Source: Vicia villosa (Eukaryota; Streptophyta; Magnoliopsida; Fabales; Fabaceae). From it: 64,000 bases of DNA. The stretch is from NCBI RefSeq assembly GCF_029867415.1, contig NC_081183.1, positions 35,422,655-35,486,654 on the forward strand. Reading direction: 5' to 3'. Under the pieces are notes generated by a model, which ran no database searches, was not told the DNA's origin, and saw only the letters and a program-made list of their open reading frames with translations. Shown piece by piece: positions 44,644 to 55,883 of the stretch (position 1 is the stretch's first letter; each line of letters begins with the position of its first letter). The position numbers were made by a program, and so were the translations under genes.

Positions 44644-46195
44644 GGCAAATGGATCAGTATAGCTGCAGAGGAGTGAGCTTCCTTAGTGAAGTTGATTTGC
44701 TTTCTTAGCCATGAAGGAATTTTGCAAATATCTCTTATGCAATGATGAGAATTTTGATTCCATTTGATCAATCCCCTAGCCCTCGATTTTGCTTGATCTT
44801 AGGGGACAATTCTGAGCCAGAAATGAGCTCTAATTGGTTGGTGAGAAGATTCCTTGGGTGATTCATCAATTTGCCATAAATTCACAAATGTAATCATTAC
44901 ATAATCACATGTTCTTGTTTTTAGAATCTTCTTCAATCCTTATGGCATGGTGAAAATGAATGCATGGCATGGTTTCAGATGTGTTATGGGTCGTGTAGCA
45001 TCCATAAGAGAGGTTATTTGCACAAAATTTGCAAAGTCCAAAAGTGTCCATGACCTATAATTTTACTTCATGAGGCCAACTTTGAACAAGCATAACTCCT
45101 AGCTCAAATTGAATTTGGAGAAGGTTGAACACAATTTGGAAAGCCCTAAACATCTACTTCAAATCATTAGTTTATGTCCTCTTCAGAATCATTTAGGAAA
45201 TTTGTGAAAAATGAGCCTAAAGTTGGATGAAAACTAGGTTAAAACACTTAGAAAAATTTCTAAGTGTTTATGACCTAAACTTCAAAATTTCCAAAACTTC
45301 ATAAATGGTTGATCTTTTGAAAAAAGTTCCTTTGTAAGATGTTGTTTTATTTTGCAAGATCTACAACTTTCATGTTGGAAGTTTTTTGAGTTGTGTAGGT
45401 GAAATTTTGAGATCTCACCATGCCTTCAAAAACCCTAATTCCCGACTTTTCGCTCCTTGATGAATTTCTTTGAATTTCTTTGGCCAAATGACTTTGACAT
45501 CCATATATTGATGATATTGATCTTTGAAAGTCATTTTTTGACCAAAAACCTTAAAAGTCAATGATGATCCTTCACAGTTGACTTTTTCCTGACAAAGTGA
45601 ATTTTTGGGCTTTTGTGTAGAAATAAGATCTTCTCCACAAATGGGTGATATAAATGGATTATATGGAGGTAGTAGAGATCCTTGAATCATGTCTTGAGTT
45701 TTGGATTCATGCCCTGATCAGAAGTCAACTATCTTGGTGAATTAGGTCAAAACCCTAATTTGTCGACCATGTGAAAGTAATGACTGTAGACTTTGAATTG
45801 AAGTGTGATGTCCAGTAGACCTTGTAATATGAGTTATTTGAAGATGATTGATGTCTTTGAATGACCCTCTGAGGTTTTTTAGGGTTTCCCAAATGTGATC
45901 CCTGATTTCAGTCCTTGATAGGCTCAGAACCCTAGTCTGGCGACCTGAGTAAACCTGTACTCATATGACTGGATGTCTAATCAATCATAGATGAGAAAAG
46001 TGAAGTCTTTGAGCCTCATGATTGTATTAGGGACTAATCCTTGTATTGATTGATCCTTTGCCTGAGCTTTCTTGTCTTTGAGCATCCTCGATTAGGTACC
46101 AGATGGAGAAATGACTGCTCTGGGTACTTGTCTTGACCTGATGAAAAATCCTGAAGATATGTCATCTCAGGGGGGTCAAAAATTAGGGTATGACA

Positions 46196-46212
46196 GATGC
46201 CCCTATTTAAGT
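46196..46212 (-). promoter_or_regulatory. Polypurine tract region of element C-left
   Basis: Minus-strand AAATAGGGGCATC directly before the LTR, the same as in element B. Confidence 0.6.
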
Positions 46213-46807
46213 TTCTTTTATCTGGAGGGAGAGAGATTGAGATCTCGATCTCTCCTGCGTAAAAGAGACTTAAATATCAAAGAATGCCCGAATTTTGGGC
46301 GCTCCTGAGATGTTGTAATTGATAAAATCTTTGCATGATTTGATCCTGTTGTCGCGCTTGGCGGGGGATGAGGAGACAAACTCCTGTAGAAATACTTGAT
46401 GTGGATTCTGGAGAATGGATGGCAATGTAAGATGCGCAATCCATCTTCTTTAACTAAGTGTTGATACTTAGAAAAAGGTAAACAACCTCCTCTCGTTCCG
46501 GATGTCCAAATCTCGAAACTGGTCTTAGTTGCGTTTGGACAATATCTCAGATAAAGAGAAAATCTCCAAAGGTCTGTTTCCTCATCAAACTTCTTACCAG
46601 CGCTTGGAGGTAAGATGCCATTTGACGGCTGTAGAGAAACTTCAAATGTTTGTTTCCTCGTCAAACTTCTTATCAGCGCTTGGAGATAAGATGCCATTCG
46701 ACGGTAGTAAAGAAACTTCAACATCTTCCCTTTTGACTTGACGTCTTTGAAAGATTGTCACATGGGCCCATGATCTTTTGAGGGGCTAATGACTTCGTTT
46801 GAAGGCG

Positions 46808-47040
46808 GACGAACTGTTTTCGGGGTGAAAACTGCCATTCGTCAACTGATGCCTGGGGAATCAACGAACTATTTTCCTAAGAGGAAAACTGCCATTCATC
46901 GACTCTGTGGGGAGTTAAGCATCCCAGAAACAGACAAACTGTTTGAAGAAACTGCCATTTGTCGATCTCTTGAGTATTTAGCAGACAAACTGTCTTTTCT
47001 TGGGAAAAGACTGCCATTTGCCAATTGCTAGGGGAGCAAA
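46808..47040. repeat. Two-tier hairpins with covarying stems in C 3' UTR
   Basis: GACGAA(46808-46813)/TTCGTC(46838-46843) encloses GTTTTC(46816-46821)/GAAAAC(46827-46832). GACAAA(46933-46938)/TTTGTC(46958-46963) encloses GTTT/AAAC (46941-46952). GTCTTTTC-TTGG-GAAAAGAC spans 46992-47011. TTTTCC/GGAAAA is at 46872-46888. ACTGCCATT recurs after each inner stem, so these are degenerate units of the 60-bp repeat that follows. Confidence 0.8.
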
Positions 47041-47442
47041 CTGTCTTCTACTGGGAGAGACTGCCATTCGTCGACCCTGTCATGAAAGAAAGTGAGCAAA
47101 CTGTCTTCTGCTGAAAGAGACTGCCATTTGCTGACTTTGTTATGATAGAAAGTGAGCAAACTGTCTTCTGCTGAAAGAGACTGCCATTTACTGACTTTGT
47201 TGTGATAGAAAGTGAGCAAACTGTCTTCTGCTGAAAGAGACTGCCATTTGCTGACTTTGCTGTGATAGAAAGTGAGCAAACTGTCTTCTGCTGAAAGAAA
47301 CTGCCATTTGCTGACTTTGTTGTGATAGAAAGTGAGCGAACTGTCTTCTGCTGAAAGAGACTGCCATTTGCTGACTTTGTTGTGATAGAAAGTGAGCAAA
47401 CTGTCTTCTGCTGAAAGAGACTGCCATTTGCTGACTTTGTTG
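47038..47442. repeat. 60-bp tandem repeat, nearly seven copies
   Basis: Exact 60-base period from about 47041 to 47442, copies differing by 1-4 bases. Each unit carries AGCAAA ... TTTGCT as an outer stem and GTCT ... AGAC inside it, the homogenised form of the two-tier units just upstream. It lies in the 3' UTR, 0.85 kb inside the LTR. Confidence 0.92.
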
Positions 47443-48674
47443 GGGAATCTGAACTATTTTCTTTGACGAAAAAGAAGGTGGCATCTCTCGACCTTGCTGG
47501 GGAAATACCAGACCTGTAGGGAGTTCCGGAATGTGAAGCAGACTATCTTATCTGAAGAAGACTGTCGAATGTCGCTCTGCAGGAGATTCTCGGCTGAGGG
47601 ATTCCAAAAGTGAACAAACTATCTCTTTGAGGGAGACCACCATTTATTGACTTGCTTGGGGAAACCTCTCTACATGGATCGTTGTCTTGAAGGAAAAAGT
47701 TTCTCCAGTGTTTGCAGGGGAAACTTGAGTTCATGCCCTCATGACTCGGGCATTCTCATGATTAAAAGCCTCAATTTAACTATGCAGTTGTGATGTAATG
47801 TATGCATGAATATTATGACAATTATAAAATGTAAAGTGAATGTGAATAGAATTGTCGCGGATGTGAAATCCTATGATACGACTGAAATTCTTGTGGATCA
47901 GAAGATGTCCTCTTCTTGGAGTTCGAACTCTCTCGGGAATATCTGGTTATCAGTTGTCCGCTGTTTGAAATGAGTAATATGAATTGAAGTGAAGATCCGT
48001 CATCGGGAGATGATCGCAAAGCGACCTCATGGGGAAATCTTGGTTCCCGGAGTCTCCCCCGTTCTCGGAGCAACTGTTTGCATTCTTCCTATTGTTTGTA
48101 AGCCTTAGAAAGAACTTTCACCTTTATTTTTGCAAGTAAATTCATTTTTATTTTATGAAAACATTTGTTTCAAGAAATTGACTATTTAAACTTAAAATGC
48201 ATTTCAAGAAACTGAATAAGACTAGATTGCAAAGGAAAGCACAAGGCTCAAATTATTATATATGGAATGGTAATCAGCCAAATGCTTGATTCCATGGAGT
48301 ACTTACAAAGTTGGAAATTGGTAATTTTCGGGAAAAGGGCTACGATGAAACGTGACGACCGTTATCTTTCCCTTCCACTCCAAGTCGCGCTGTATTCGTG
48401 CTTCGTAGAAGATGACCTACTGCTGATGAACACTCCGCTATGGATTTTGAATGATCAAGTTTGTCTTGAACACAGTTACTTGCCATATATCCCTAACTTT
48501 TGCGTAAACTACCCCTTTCGGGTTTTAAGTTTACCGGGATTGATTATTTATTTTTTCATGTCTCTAACTTTTGCCTGAATCGCCCTTTCGGGTTTTCGAT
48601 TCACCGAGACGCTCTTTTTTGCCTAAGTCGCTCTTTGCGAGTTTTCAACTTAGCGAGCTGTTCTTTTTGTTTAT

Positions 48675-48894
48675 TTAGGCGAAGTATTTCTTGACTGCGT
48701 CGACGTTCACAGGACGGGTGAATTCTTCTCCATCCATAGTCGTGAGTATTAAGGCTCCTCCTGAGAAAGCTCTCTTGACCACGTAGGGGCCGTCATAATT
48801 GGGAGTCCATTTCCCTCTCGAATCTGTGAGAAAAGATTGAATCTTTTTGAGTACAAGGTCACCTTCTTTGATTGTGCGAGGTCGAACCTTTTTG
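48675..48894 (-). CDS. pol: Integrase C-terminus of element C-left, partial
   Basis: Minus-strand frame of about 72 codons ending at TAA 48675-48677. It has a basic start, EGDLVLKK, PNYDGPYVV (GPY/F module) and a VDAVKKYF end, as in the integrase tail of element B. No stop or frameshift is visible up to the N gap, which cuts it at 48894. Confidence 0.85.
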
Positions 48895-48994
48895 NNNNNN
48901 NNNNNNNNNNNNNNNNNNNNNNNNNNNNNNNNNNNNNNNNNNNNNNNNNNNNNNNNNNNNNNNNNNNNNNNNNNNNNNNNNNNNNNNNNNNNNN
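48895..48994. other. Assembly gap, 100 N
   Basis: Exactly 100 undetermined bases, the usual placeholder for a gap of unknown size. It falls between an integrase tail and a 5' leader, so most of at least one Ogre (RT, gag, ORF1; well over 8 kb) is missing. Confidence 0.98.
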
Positions 48995-49791
48995 CATAAT
49001 ATAGATCCTTAAGTCCTTTCTCCGTTTCTCTCTTTCTCTGAAGTTCAAAACGTTCGTTATTTAGTTTCCTTGAAAAACGACTCGAAAAAGACTCTTTTTT
49101 TTTGTTTTTAGTTGTTTATTAATGAATGATGCATGAATGAATGCACACACAAAAGTTTTAAACAAACATGGCGTTGAAGGGTATAGTGGTCATGAAGTCC
49201 AAACGCAATCCCCGCCCCAATGGTAAACTAAGGATAAGGATTTTTGTACCTGTAGAACGGGTTCTAGGGATCTCAGAGTTTTTGCTCAACCTTAAAGATA
49301 CGTTGATTGGTATCTATAAGAGAGTTTTCTCTGAGTGTAGTATCTGCGTGACAATTACTTCCGTAATCACCGCTCTACGTCCTAAAAAAGGCTTTAAGTG
49401 GGGTTAATGTGTTTCTAGGTCCTCCTGGTACAAATCAGTCTCGGAATGCAGTGGCACAGTTAATCACAACCAGCCAGGCAAATCCCAAAAGTAGACTTGG
49501 AAACCAAGATTAGAGGGCCTTCACCGGGAAGACATCCTCCATCCTATCTTAAGTTGCACTCAAATCCGGGTATAGGATTTCTCACCACAAGGGGGAATCA
49601 AGCCCTTTCCCGATACAGAATAAACAAAATAAACAAATATATATGCAACAAACACATGAAATGACACAGAGGTTAGGCAGGACCTCTCTTGTTTGAGGGG
49701 GAATTTGGCATCCCTAATTCCTCATTGGGGCTGGACCAGCAACAGGTCAACCATTGGTTTGGATGAAAAACCAAGGTTTTGAACACTTATA

Positions 49792-49809
49792 TCCCCAGCA
49801 GAGTCGCCA
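49792..49809 (-). promoter_or_regulatory. Primer-binding site of element C-right
   Basis: Minus-strand TGGCGACTCTGCTGGGGA, identical to the site in element E and six bases from the LTR. Confidence 0.88.
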
Positions 49810-50773
49810 TTTTTCTGTGGTGTCGTTTTTTTTACCTCCCCGTTTCACTTGGGAGGACGGCACGCTAGACCCTTCACGCGAAATTTGGAAGGAGAATGCG
49901 CCCGTGGCGGGATGAATTTTATTTCAGTTCTTCCTACGATATCACACGAACTTTCTTATTTGTCCTACGAGTAGGAAAGGGGAAAAAAGATCTCAACTAA
50001 ACCCTAGGAGTTTGCTAAGTGTGGGGATTTCACCTAGACTAGAAATTCTGGAGTCCGGGAGGTCGGTTATACATAGGGAAGTGTTTAAACACCCTACATA
50101 TCTGTAGTACTCTACAGGAACCTTCTCTGTGTCATTGTGATTGTGTTTGCTGCTAATGATTGGGAAAGTTTCTCCTTTGTGTTAGGAGAAGGAATTGATT
50201 TGATTTGAAAAGACAGACAGACAGACAGACTGACTATTTTTGGTATTTTATTAGCTCGCTGAGATTCCTTGTGAACCTCATGCCTACATATCCCTAGTGG
50301 AAGTCAGAGCTTAATGTAGTTCGGGGAACTAACTAGGGAAAATAATTGTTTTTTTTGGTGCCTTGCTTGAAGCTCAAGGTTGAAGCTTGGAATTAAATCT
50401 CTGTTTACAGTAAAGAGACATGAAATCATCTCTACAGAGAGGTATTTGTACTATTCTACCACAAACATTTTGAAAGAGTGACAGAATAACTGAATTCATT
50501 TCATTCAAGAGGGGGACCTTACTTGTGTGTGCAAGTATGCCAGTCAGATGCCTCTTAAATGAAAGAAAGATGCTCGTCCAAATTAGGGAAAGTGTACAAG
50601 TCTGGGGATGTGCCAGAGCATGTCTTTCAGAGTCCTAAATGGGAGACTTTGATTGAAATTGAAATTGAAATGTTTGTTTGTTTGAATGTGGTAGAGTAGT
50701 AAAAATATCTCTCTATAGAGATAAGCTATGTCTATCTACTGTATAAAAGATTTGAATTTAGCTGGCTTGTATG

Positions 50774-51330
50774 AGGCCCAAGCTTGAGGCTTTTTGATTG
50801 ATTAATTAATATTATTGACTCTGGGAGATGACTCCATTGAGGATTAATTACAGGGTATTTTAGTGTTCTGTACAAAGCCCAGAATTGAGGCTGACTCTAT
50901 TTGGAGAGTGTTTATTTGATGGATTTTATTTGGTGTTCTGTACAAAGCCCAGAATTGAGGCTGACTCTACTGAGGGAGACTCTATTTATGTGCCTTGTAC
51001 AAAGCCCAAGGTTGTGGCTGACTCTAGCTATGAAAAACATTATTTTCTGCCTTGTACAAAGCCCAAGGTTGTGGCGGACTCTTAAATAAATGAATTGAGT
51101 ATGGATGACTATATGGGGAAAGATCCTAAGTGTTAGGAATCTTTGACACATGAAAGCATGGTTTATCTGCCTTGTACAAAGCCCAAGGTTGTGGCTACTG
51201 AATGATGAAGAACTCACTGGGGAGACTCTATTATCTGCCTTGTACAATGCCCAAGGTTGAGGCTGACTCTTGACAGGGGAGTTTTATTGTTTGGTACCTT
51301 GTATGAAGCCCAAGGTTGAGGCTAACTGTT
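50774..51330. repeat. Mini-hairpin array in C-right LTR
   Basis: Same family as 41070-41545: GCTTG/CAAGC near 50766-50784, TTCTG/CAGAA at 50866-50884 and again near 50936-50955, and several CCTTG/CAAGG copies to about 51320. Near 51657 the form TCTTG-TTTAAAGCC-CAAGA is fully paired, whereas the left LTR has a bulge there. Confidence 0.8.
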
Positions 51331-53118
51331 TTTGTTGGTTTTAACTCTACTGGAGATTAAAAAGACTGTTTTTCTTTGGAAGCTAACCCTTTCCAGGGAT
51401 TTTGACTCAGCTGGTGAATTTGTCTATTAAAAGACTGACTTTTATCATGTTTTTGGAGGCTGACCCTTTCCAGGGGTTTTGACATTTTAGACAGATGTTG
51501 GAGGCTAACCCTTTCCAGGGGATTAAAATGAAGGAATGTGTGGAAGCTAACCCTTTCCAGGGATTTATTGAAATGGAGGTTGATTTTAATTGACTTTGGA
51601 GGCTAACCCTTTCCAGGGGATTAAAATGAATGGCAGAAAGATTATCTAGTGGAGACTTCTTGTTTAAAGCCCAAGATGAAGGCTGACTCAATACTGAGGA
51701 TGATCAAACATGGATCCTAGACTCTGCTAAGGAAGATTGATGAAGATAAGGGTGACAGAGACTATCCATGTCTCTCATTCCAAAAGGTGTACTCAATGCA
51801 AAATTGAGACAAACTTAGCTTGTTTAAAGTCTGGTTTAAATTGGAAGAAACTCACCAGGGTAGGCTAAAAGGTGACTAAAGACCTGTTCCTATGTTTATA
51901 AGAAACCTGATGGGTCCTTGTATACAAGCTCAAGAGGAAGCTGGAAATGCTTTTAAGAAGCCTGTGGGTCCTTGTACAAAGCCCAAGAGGAGGCTAATCG
52001 AGGGTCCTTGTTATAGCACAAGAGAAAGCTATGTAGTTTTGAACTTATTTTGGCTCTAAGCAAATGGGTAAGAGGTTTCACCGGGAATAATTCCTCTTTG
52101 GGTGGATGTGTCCTATTTATTTGGATTCTAAGGTTTTTGCCAAGATGTTTCACCGGGAATAATTCATCTTGGGGGTTTGAACTACAGATCTCTAATTAGG
52201 AAAGAGCCTTCACCGGGAAGACATTCTCAATCCTAGGCCATATTCCTATAATATATATATAGTTTAACTGTCCTAAGGTTTATACTCAAACGTAGTTCTA
52301 AACAAATATATGTACAGTTTATATTTGACAGTAATTTAAATAAAGACTGTAAATTGAAAGCTTGTAAAGCCTAACCTGGATGGAGTGGAGGCCTTTGAAG
52401 AAGTATGTACAGAGCCTTACCAGTAATTGATGGATAACAGTTGAATATATAGGATAAACAGTTAATGGTTTTTGAAAACAGAAGAAGTGAAGATGGACAA
52501 AGGTCGCATAGGTATCTGAAGAGTTTCACCGGGAATAATGCCCTTCAAATACCAGAAGAATGTTTTGAAAACAGAAAGAAGATTTTGAAAATACAGTTTT
52601 GAAAACAAGCTAAGAAGAGAAGGTTTTTGGGACTTACACTCTATTAGAGGCCCAGTACTTTACAGTACTGGTGTAAAAGCAATTGAAAATGATTTTGAAT
52701 GATACAAGGTTTTGTTGTTTGAAAACCTTAATCATTTGATTTATTTGGAGATTTGAAAACAGTTTTGAGAATTGACAAAAGTCAACTTAATTAAAGTAAA
52801 AATAAAGATTTTTTACTTAATTAAGACCTAAACAATTAGGGTTTTATCATAAACTTTATTTACAAAATGATTTAGGTTAAAACAAAGTGAATATATGTAT
52901 TTAAAGTATTTAAGAAAACACTTAAAACATACTATTTTAAACCTAATAAAAATATATGAAATAAATAATATTTTTATGATTTTTTTGATTATTCACAAAA
53001 TAGGTATATTAAATGATAAGTGTGTGAAAAATGGAGTGAAAATAAATTAATTTGATAGGTTAAATAAATATGTGAAGTTTGTGAGAAAATGAAAGAAATT
53101 GTGTGTTTAAAAAATAGT

Positions 53119-53190
53119 TTTGGCCCTTGGAGGGTTTGAACCCACGCCCTCTAGGCCACACACTCAAAACAATCACCACTGAGCCAATGC
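53119..53190 (-). repeat. tRNA-like module 1 in C-right LTR
   Basis: Minus-strand GGGTTCAAACCC B box (better kept than in C-left) with GGCTCAGTGGTGATT upstream as an A-box-like part. Confidence 0.55.
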
Positions 53191-53272
53191 GCGTGTGGTG
53201 ATAGTGACTTGCCTTCATTTGGTTATGTTTTAAAACAAGTTGCAAATCCTTGAAAAATAAAAGAATCAAAAA

Positions 53273-53350
53273 GTCTGGGGCGAGGGGGATTCGAACCCCA
53301 GACTTGAGGCATGATGATACTAAGGGCGTATGGGAGGCCACTAGGGCAAG
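53273..53350 (-). repeat. tRNA-like module 2 in C-right LTR
   Basis: Same as 43611-43688: perfect GGTTCGAATCC B box, CCCTAGTGGCC A-box-like start, then TTTTT on the minus strand. Confidence 0.6.
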
Positions 53351-54299
53351 TTTGTTCAGTCGTTAAGGGAATGCCTATCATTAAAAATAAAACAAACTTT
53401 GCTCAGAGATTTGAAAAATGGCGCCACCCTCCATCTTCGTCTTCAACCTCAAGCTCCATCAATTCAAATTTCTGAACTCTCTCAACTCTCAACCATTTGC
53501 AATGATGTAAACATGAAACTTGCTCTAAATTCACTCACGATTCTAAATATGTAACTAACATGAATTAATATTAACTACATCTAACTAATTTACCAGAAAT
53601 CGTGAAGAACCCTAAAATTTCAAAATCAAATTAAATGACTATACTGCAAGATAAATGGATGATGATAGAGGGTTTTCAATCCTCTGATGATGCTGAACAA
53701 GATAGAATCGAGCTATTTCACAAAGAGTACTTAAATTAGAGAAGTGAGGTTCAGGAACGTACCTCTGAAAATGGAGGTCGTGAGGATGATTGAGAGCACC
53801 TGGGCTTGAATGAATGATCTCAAAAGCTTCCCTGAGACTCAATGATGCTAACTGAATGCTTGTTGGAGCTTGAATCCTCCTGAATTGCTCTATGGTCCTT
53901 CCTCGATTTCAGCTTCAAGTGAACATGGAGGGTGTTGATTCTTGAGTTACAGATGAGCTGCAGCCATCTGGTTAGCTTCACTATGACCTGAGGAATGTGC
54001 CTGGATGATTGGCTTGGCTCAGAACCTCCTGAATTACTCCATGGACCTCCAACTGCAAATGCTCCAAAGTGAGAGCAACAATGGTGTTCCTCCACTTACA
54101 GAAGTGATCCAGGTGCTTGGATCACCTCAAATGACCTCCCTTGAGATGTTAGAATGCTTACTTTCCAAAGATGAGCTCTGGTTTGAAGAAAACGATTCTT
54201 CTTGCCAAAGAACTTTGAAAAACAATAAGCATGAGAAGAGAAAGAGAAAGCAAGGAATTGAGTTGCTTTGGTGTGGTTTCTGAATGAGAATGAGGCCTC

Positions 54300-54307
54300 T
54301 ATTTATA
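54300..54307 (-). promoter_or_regulatory. TATA box in C-right 5' LTR
   Basis: Minus-strand TATAAATA, context CCCTATAAATAGAGGCC, 1.54 kb from the LTR start. Confidence 0.68.
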
Positions 54308-55847
54308 GGGAATTGGTTCAGAGTAATTGATCATAGTAAGCTTGCTTAATGAGGTGAGTTTGGTTTCTTAGCCATGAAGAAAGTTTGAAAATATCCCAAA
54401 TGCAATGATGCATTTTCGGGCTAGCTTCCCCAACCATTGATCTTGCATGATCTTAGGGAACATTTCTGATTCAGAGGAGAGTTCTAATTGGCTTAGATCA
54501 AGATTCCTTGATGATTCACCATTTGCCATAAATTCAAAAATGCAATCATTACATAATCACATGCCTTTGTTTTTGGGAATCTTCTCTAATCCTTATGCAA
54601 TGATGAATTTGAATGTATGGCATGTCTTCAGATGTATTAGAGGTCGTGTAGCATCATTTAGTGAAGCAAAATGCACAAAATTGCAAAGTTTCAAATTGTA
54701 CATGACCTATAATTTCACTTCATGAGGCCAACTTTGAACAAGCATAACTCCTAGCTCAAATTGAATTTGGAGAAGGTTGAACACAATTTGGAAAGCCCTA
54801 AACATCTACTTCAAATCATTAGTTTATGTCTTCTTCAGAATCATTTGGGAAATTTGTGAAAAATGAGCCCAAAGTTGGATGAAAACTAGGTTAAAACACT
54901 TAGAAAAATTTCTAAGTGTTTATGACCTAAACTTCAAAATTTCCAAAACTTCATAAATGGTTGATCTTTTGAAAAAAGTTCCTTTGTAAGATGTTGTTTT
55001 ATTTTGCAAGATCTACAACTTTCATGTTGGAAGTTTTTTGAGTTGTGTAGGTGAAATTTTGAGTTCTCACCATGCCTTCAAAAACCCTAATTCCCGACTT
55101 TTCGCTCCTTGATGAATTTCTTTGAATTTCTTTGGTCAAATGACTTTGACATCCATATATTGATGATATTGATCTTTGAAAGTCATTTTTTGACCAAAAA
55201 CCTTAAAAGTCAATGATGATCCTTCACAGTTGACTTTTTCCTGACAAAGTGAATTTTTGGGCTTTTGGGTAGAAACAAAATCTTTTCCTCAAATGAATGA
55301 TGTAAATGGATTATATTGAGGTAGTAGAGATTCTTGAATCATGTCTTGAGTTTTGGATTCATGCCCTGATTAAAAGTCAACTATCTTGGTGAATTAGGTC
55401 AAAACCCTAATTTGTCGACCATGTGAAAATAATGACTGTAGACTTTGAATTGAAGTGTGATGTCCAGTAGATCTTGTAATATGAGTTATTTGAAGATGAT
55501 TGATGTCTTTGAATGGTTCCCTGAGTCTTTTTAGGGTTTCCCAAAAGTGATCCCTGATTTTAGTCCTTGATAGGCTCAAAACCCTAGTCTGGTGACCTGA
55601 GTAAACCTGTACTCATATGACTGGATGTCTAATCAATCATAGATGAGAAAAGTGAAGTCTTTGAGCCTCATGATTGTATTAGGGACTAATCCTTGTATTG
55701 ATTGATCCTTTGCCTGAGCTTTCTTGTCTTTGAGCATCCTCGATTGGATACCAGATGGAGAAGTGACTGCTCTGGGAACTTGTCTTGACCTGATGAAAAA
55801 TCCTGAAGATATGCCATCTCAGGGGGGTCAAAAATTAGGGTATGACA

Positions 55848-55883
55848 TATATACTCAAAATATCGATATTTTGGCACTTATCA
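55848..55883 (-). repeat. LTR remnant of element D (36 bp)
   Basis: Matches the tip of the full LTR (59308-59343) with two or three changes. The rest is cut off by the LTR of element C-right. Confidence 0.85.

Larger units (their letters stand above)
40120..46195 (-). repeat. LTR of element C-left
   Basis: It begins TGTGGTGG(TC) and ends ATTAGGGTATGACA. Homologous to 49816-55847 over its whole length but with many substitutions and indels, mostly repeat-number changes. Contents: hairpin array 40665-41545, 59-bp repeats 41787-41945, tRNA-like modules 43456-43535 and 43611-43688, and TATA box 44636-44643 (minus). Confidence 0.9.
46213..48674 (-). other. 3' untranslated region of element C-left
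   Basis: About 2.5 kb between integrase and the polypurine tract with no real coding frame. Apart from the 60-bp array and its degenerate relatives it holds two copies of a TTCCTC(A/G)TCAAACTTCTTA(C/T)CAGCG block near 46580 and 46655, in short pieces. Frames seen across the tandem repeat are by-products of its 60-base period. Confidence 0.7.
40120..48894 (-). mobile_element. Ogre-type element C-left: 3' LTR, 3' UTR and integrase end, cut by assembly gap
   Basis: A 6,076-bp LTR, polypurine tract, repeat-rich 3' UTR and the last part of integrase, on the minus strand. The rest is missing behind the N gap at 48895. Its outer flank is TTATG inside the gag of element A; the flank of the partner LTR across the gap is TATAT inside element D, so the two are not proven to be one insertion. 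Confidence 0.85.
48995..55847 (-). mobile_element. Ogre-type element C-right: leader and 5' LTR
   Basis: On the minus strand: LTR 49816-55847, primer-binding site 49792-49809, then about 800 bases of non-coding leader (48995-49791) up to the gap. Its outer flank (TATAT, 55848 on) is the LTR tip of element D. Confidence 0.85.
49816..55847 (-). repeat. 5' LTR of element C-right
   Basis: 6,032 bp, TGTGGTGTCG ... ATTAGGGTATGACA. Compared with 40120-46195 it has an extra TTCTG-TACAAAGCC-CAGAA unit (two copies near 50866-50955), fewer 59-bp units near 51500, and many point changes. TATA box at 54300-54307 (minus). Confidence 0.9.

Noticed and set aside
47038..47442. CRISPR-like array
   Set aside because: The 60-bp units are contiguous with no unique spacers, and the sequence is plant nuclear DNA.
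47028..47484. Repetitive minus-strand proteins of 98 and 123 residues
   Set aside because: They are by-products of a 60-base tandem repeat (60 is divisible by three), so long frames arise automatically.
48749..49048. Minus-strand frame spanning the N gap
   Set aside because: It crosses undetermined bases and is out of frame with the recognisable integrase tail.
53060..53341. Minus-strand frame of 93 codons
   Set aside because: It overlaps both tRNA-like modules of the C-right LTR and has no homologous frame in the C-left LTR.
40120..55847. One complete Ogre element C with a gap inside
   Set aside because: Target duplications do not match and the flanks belong to different host elements, so unity is not supported.
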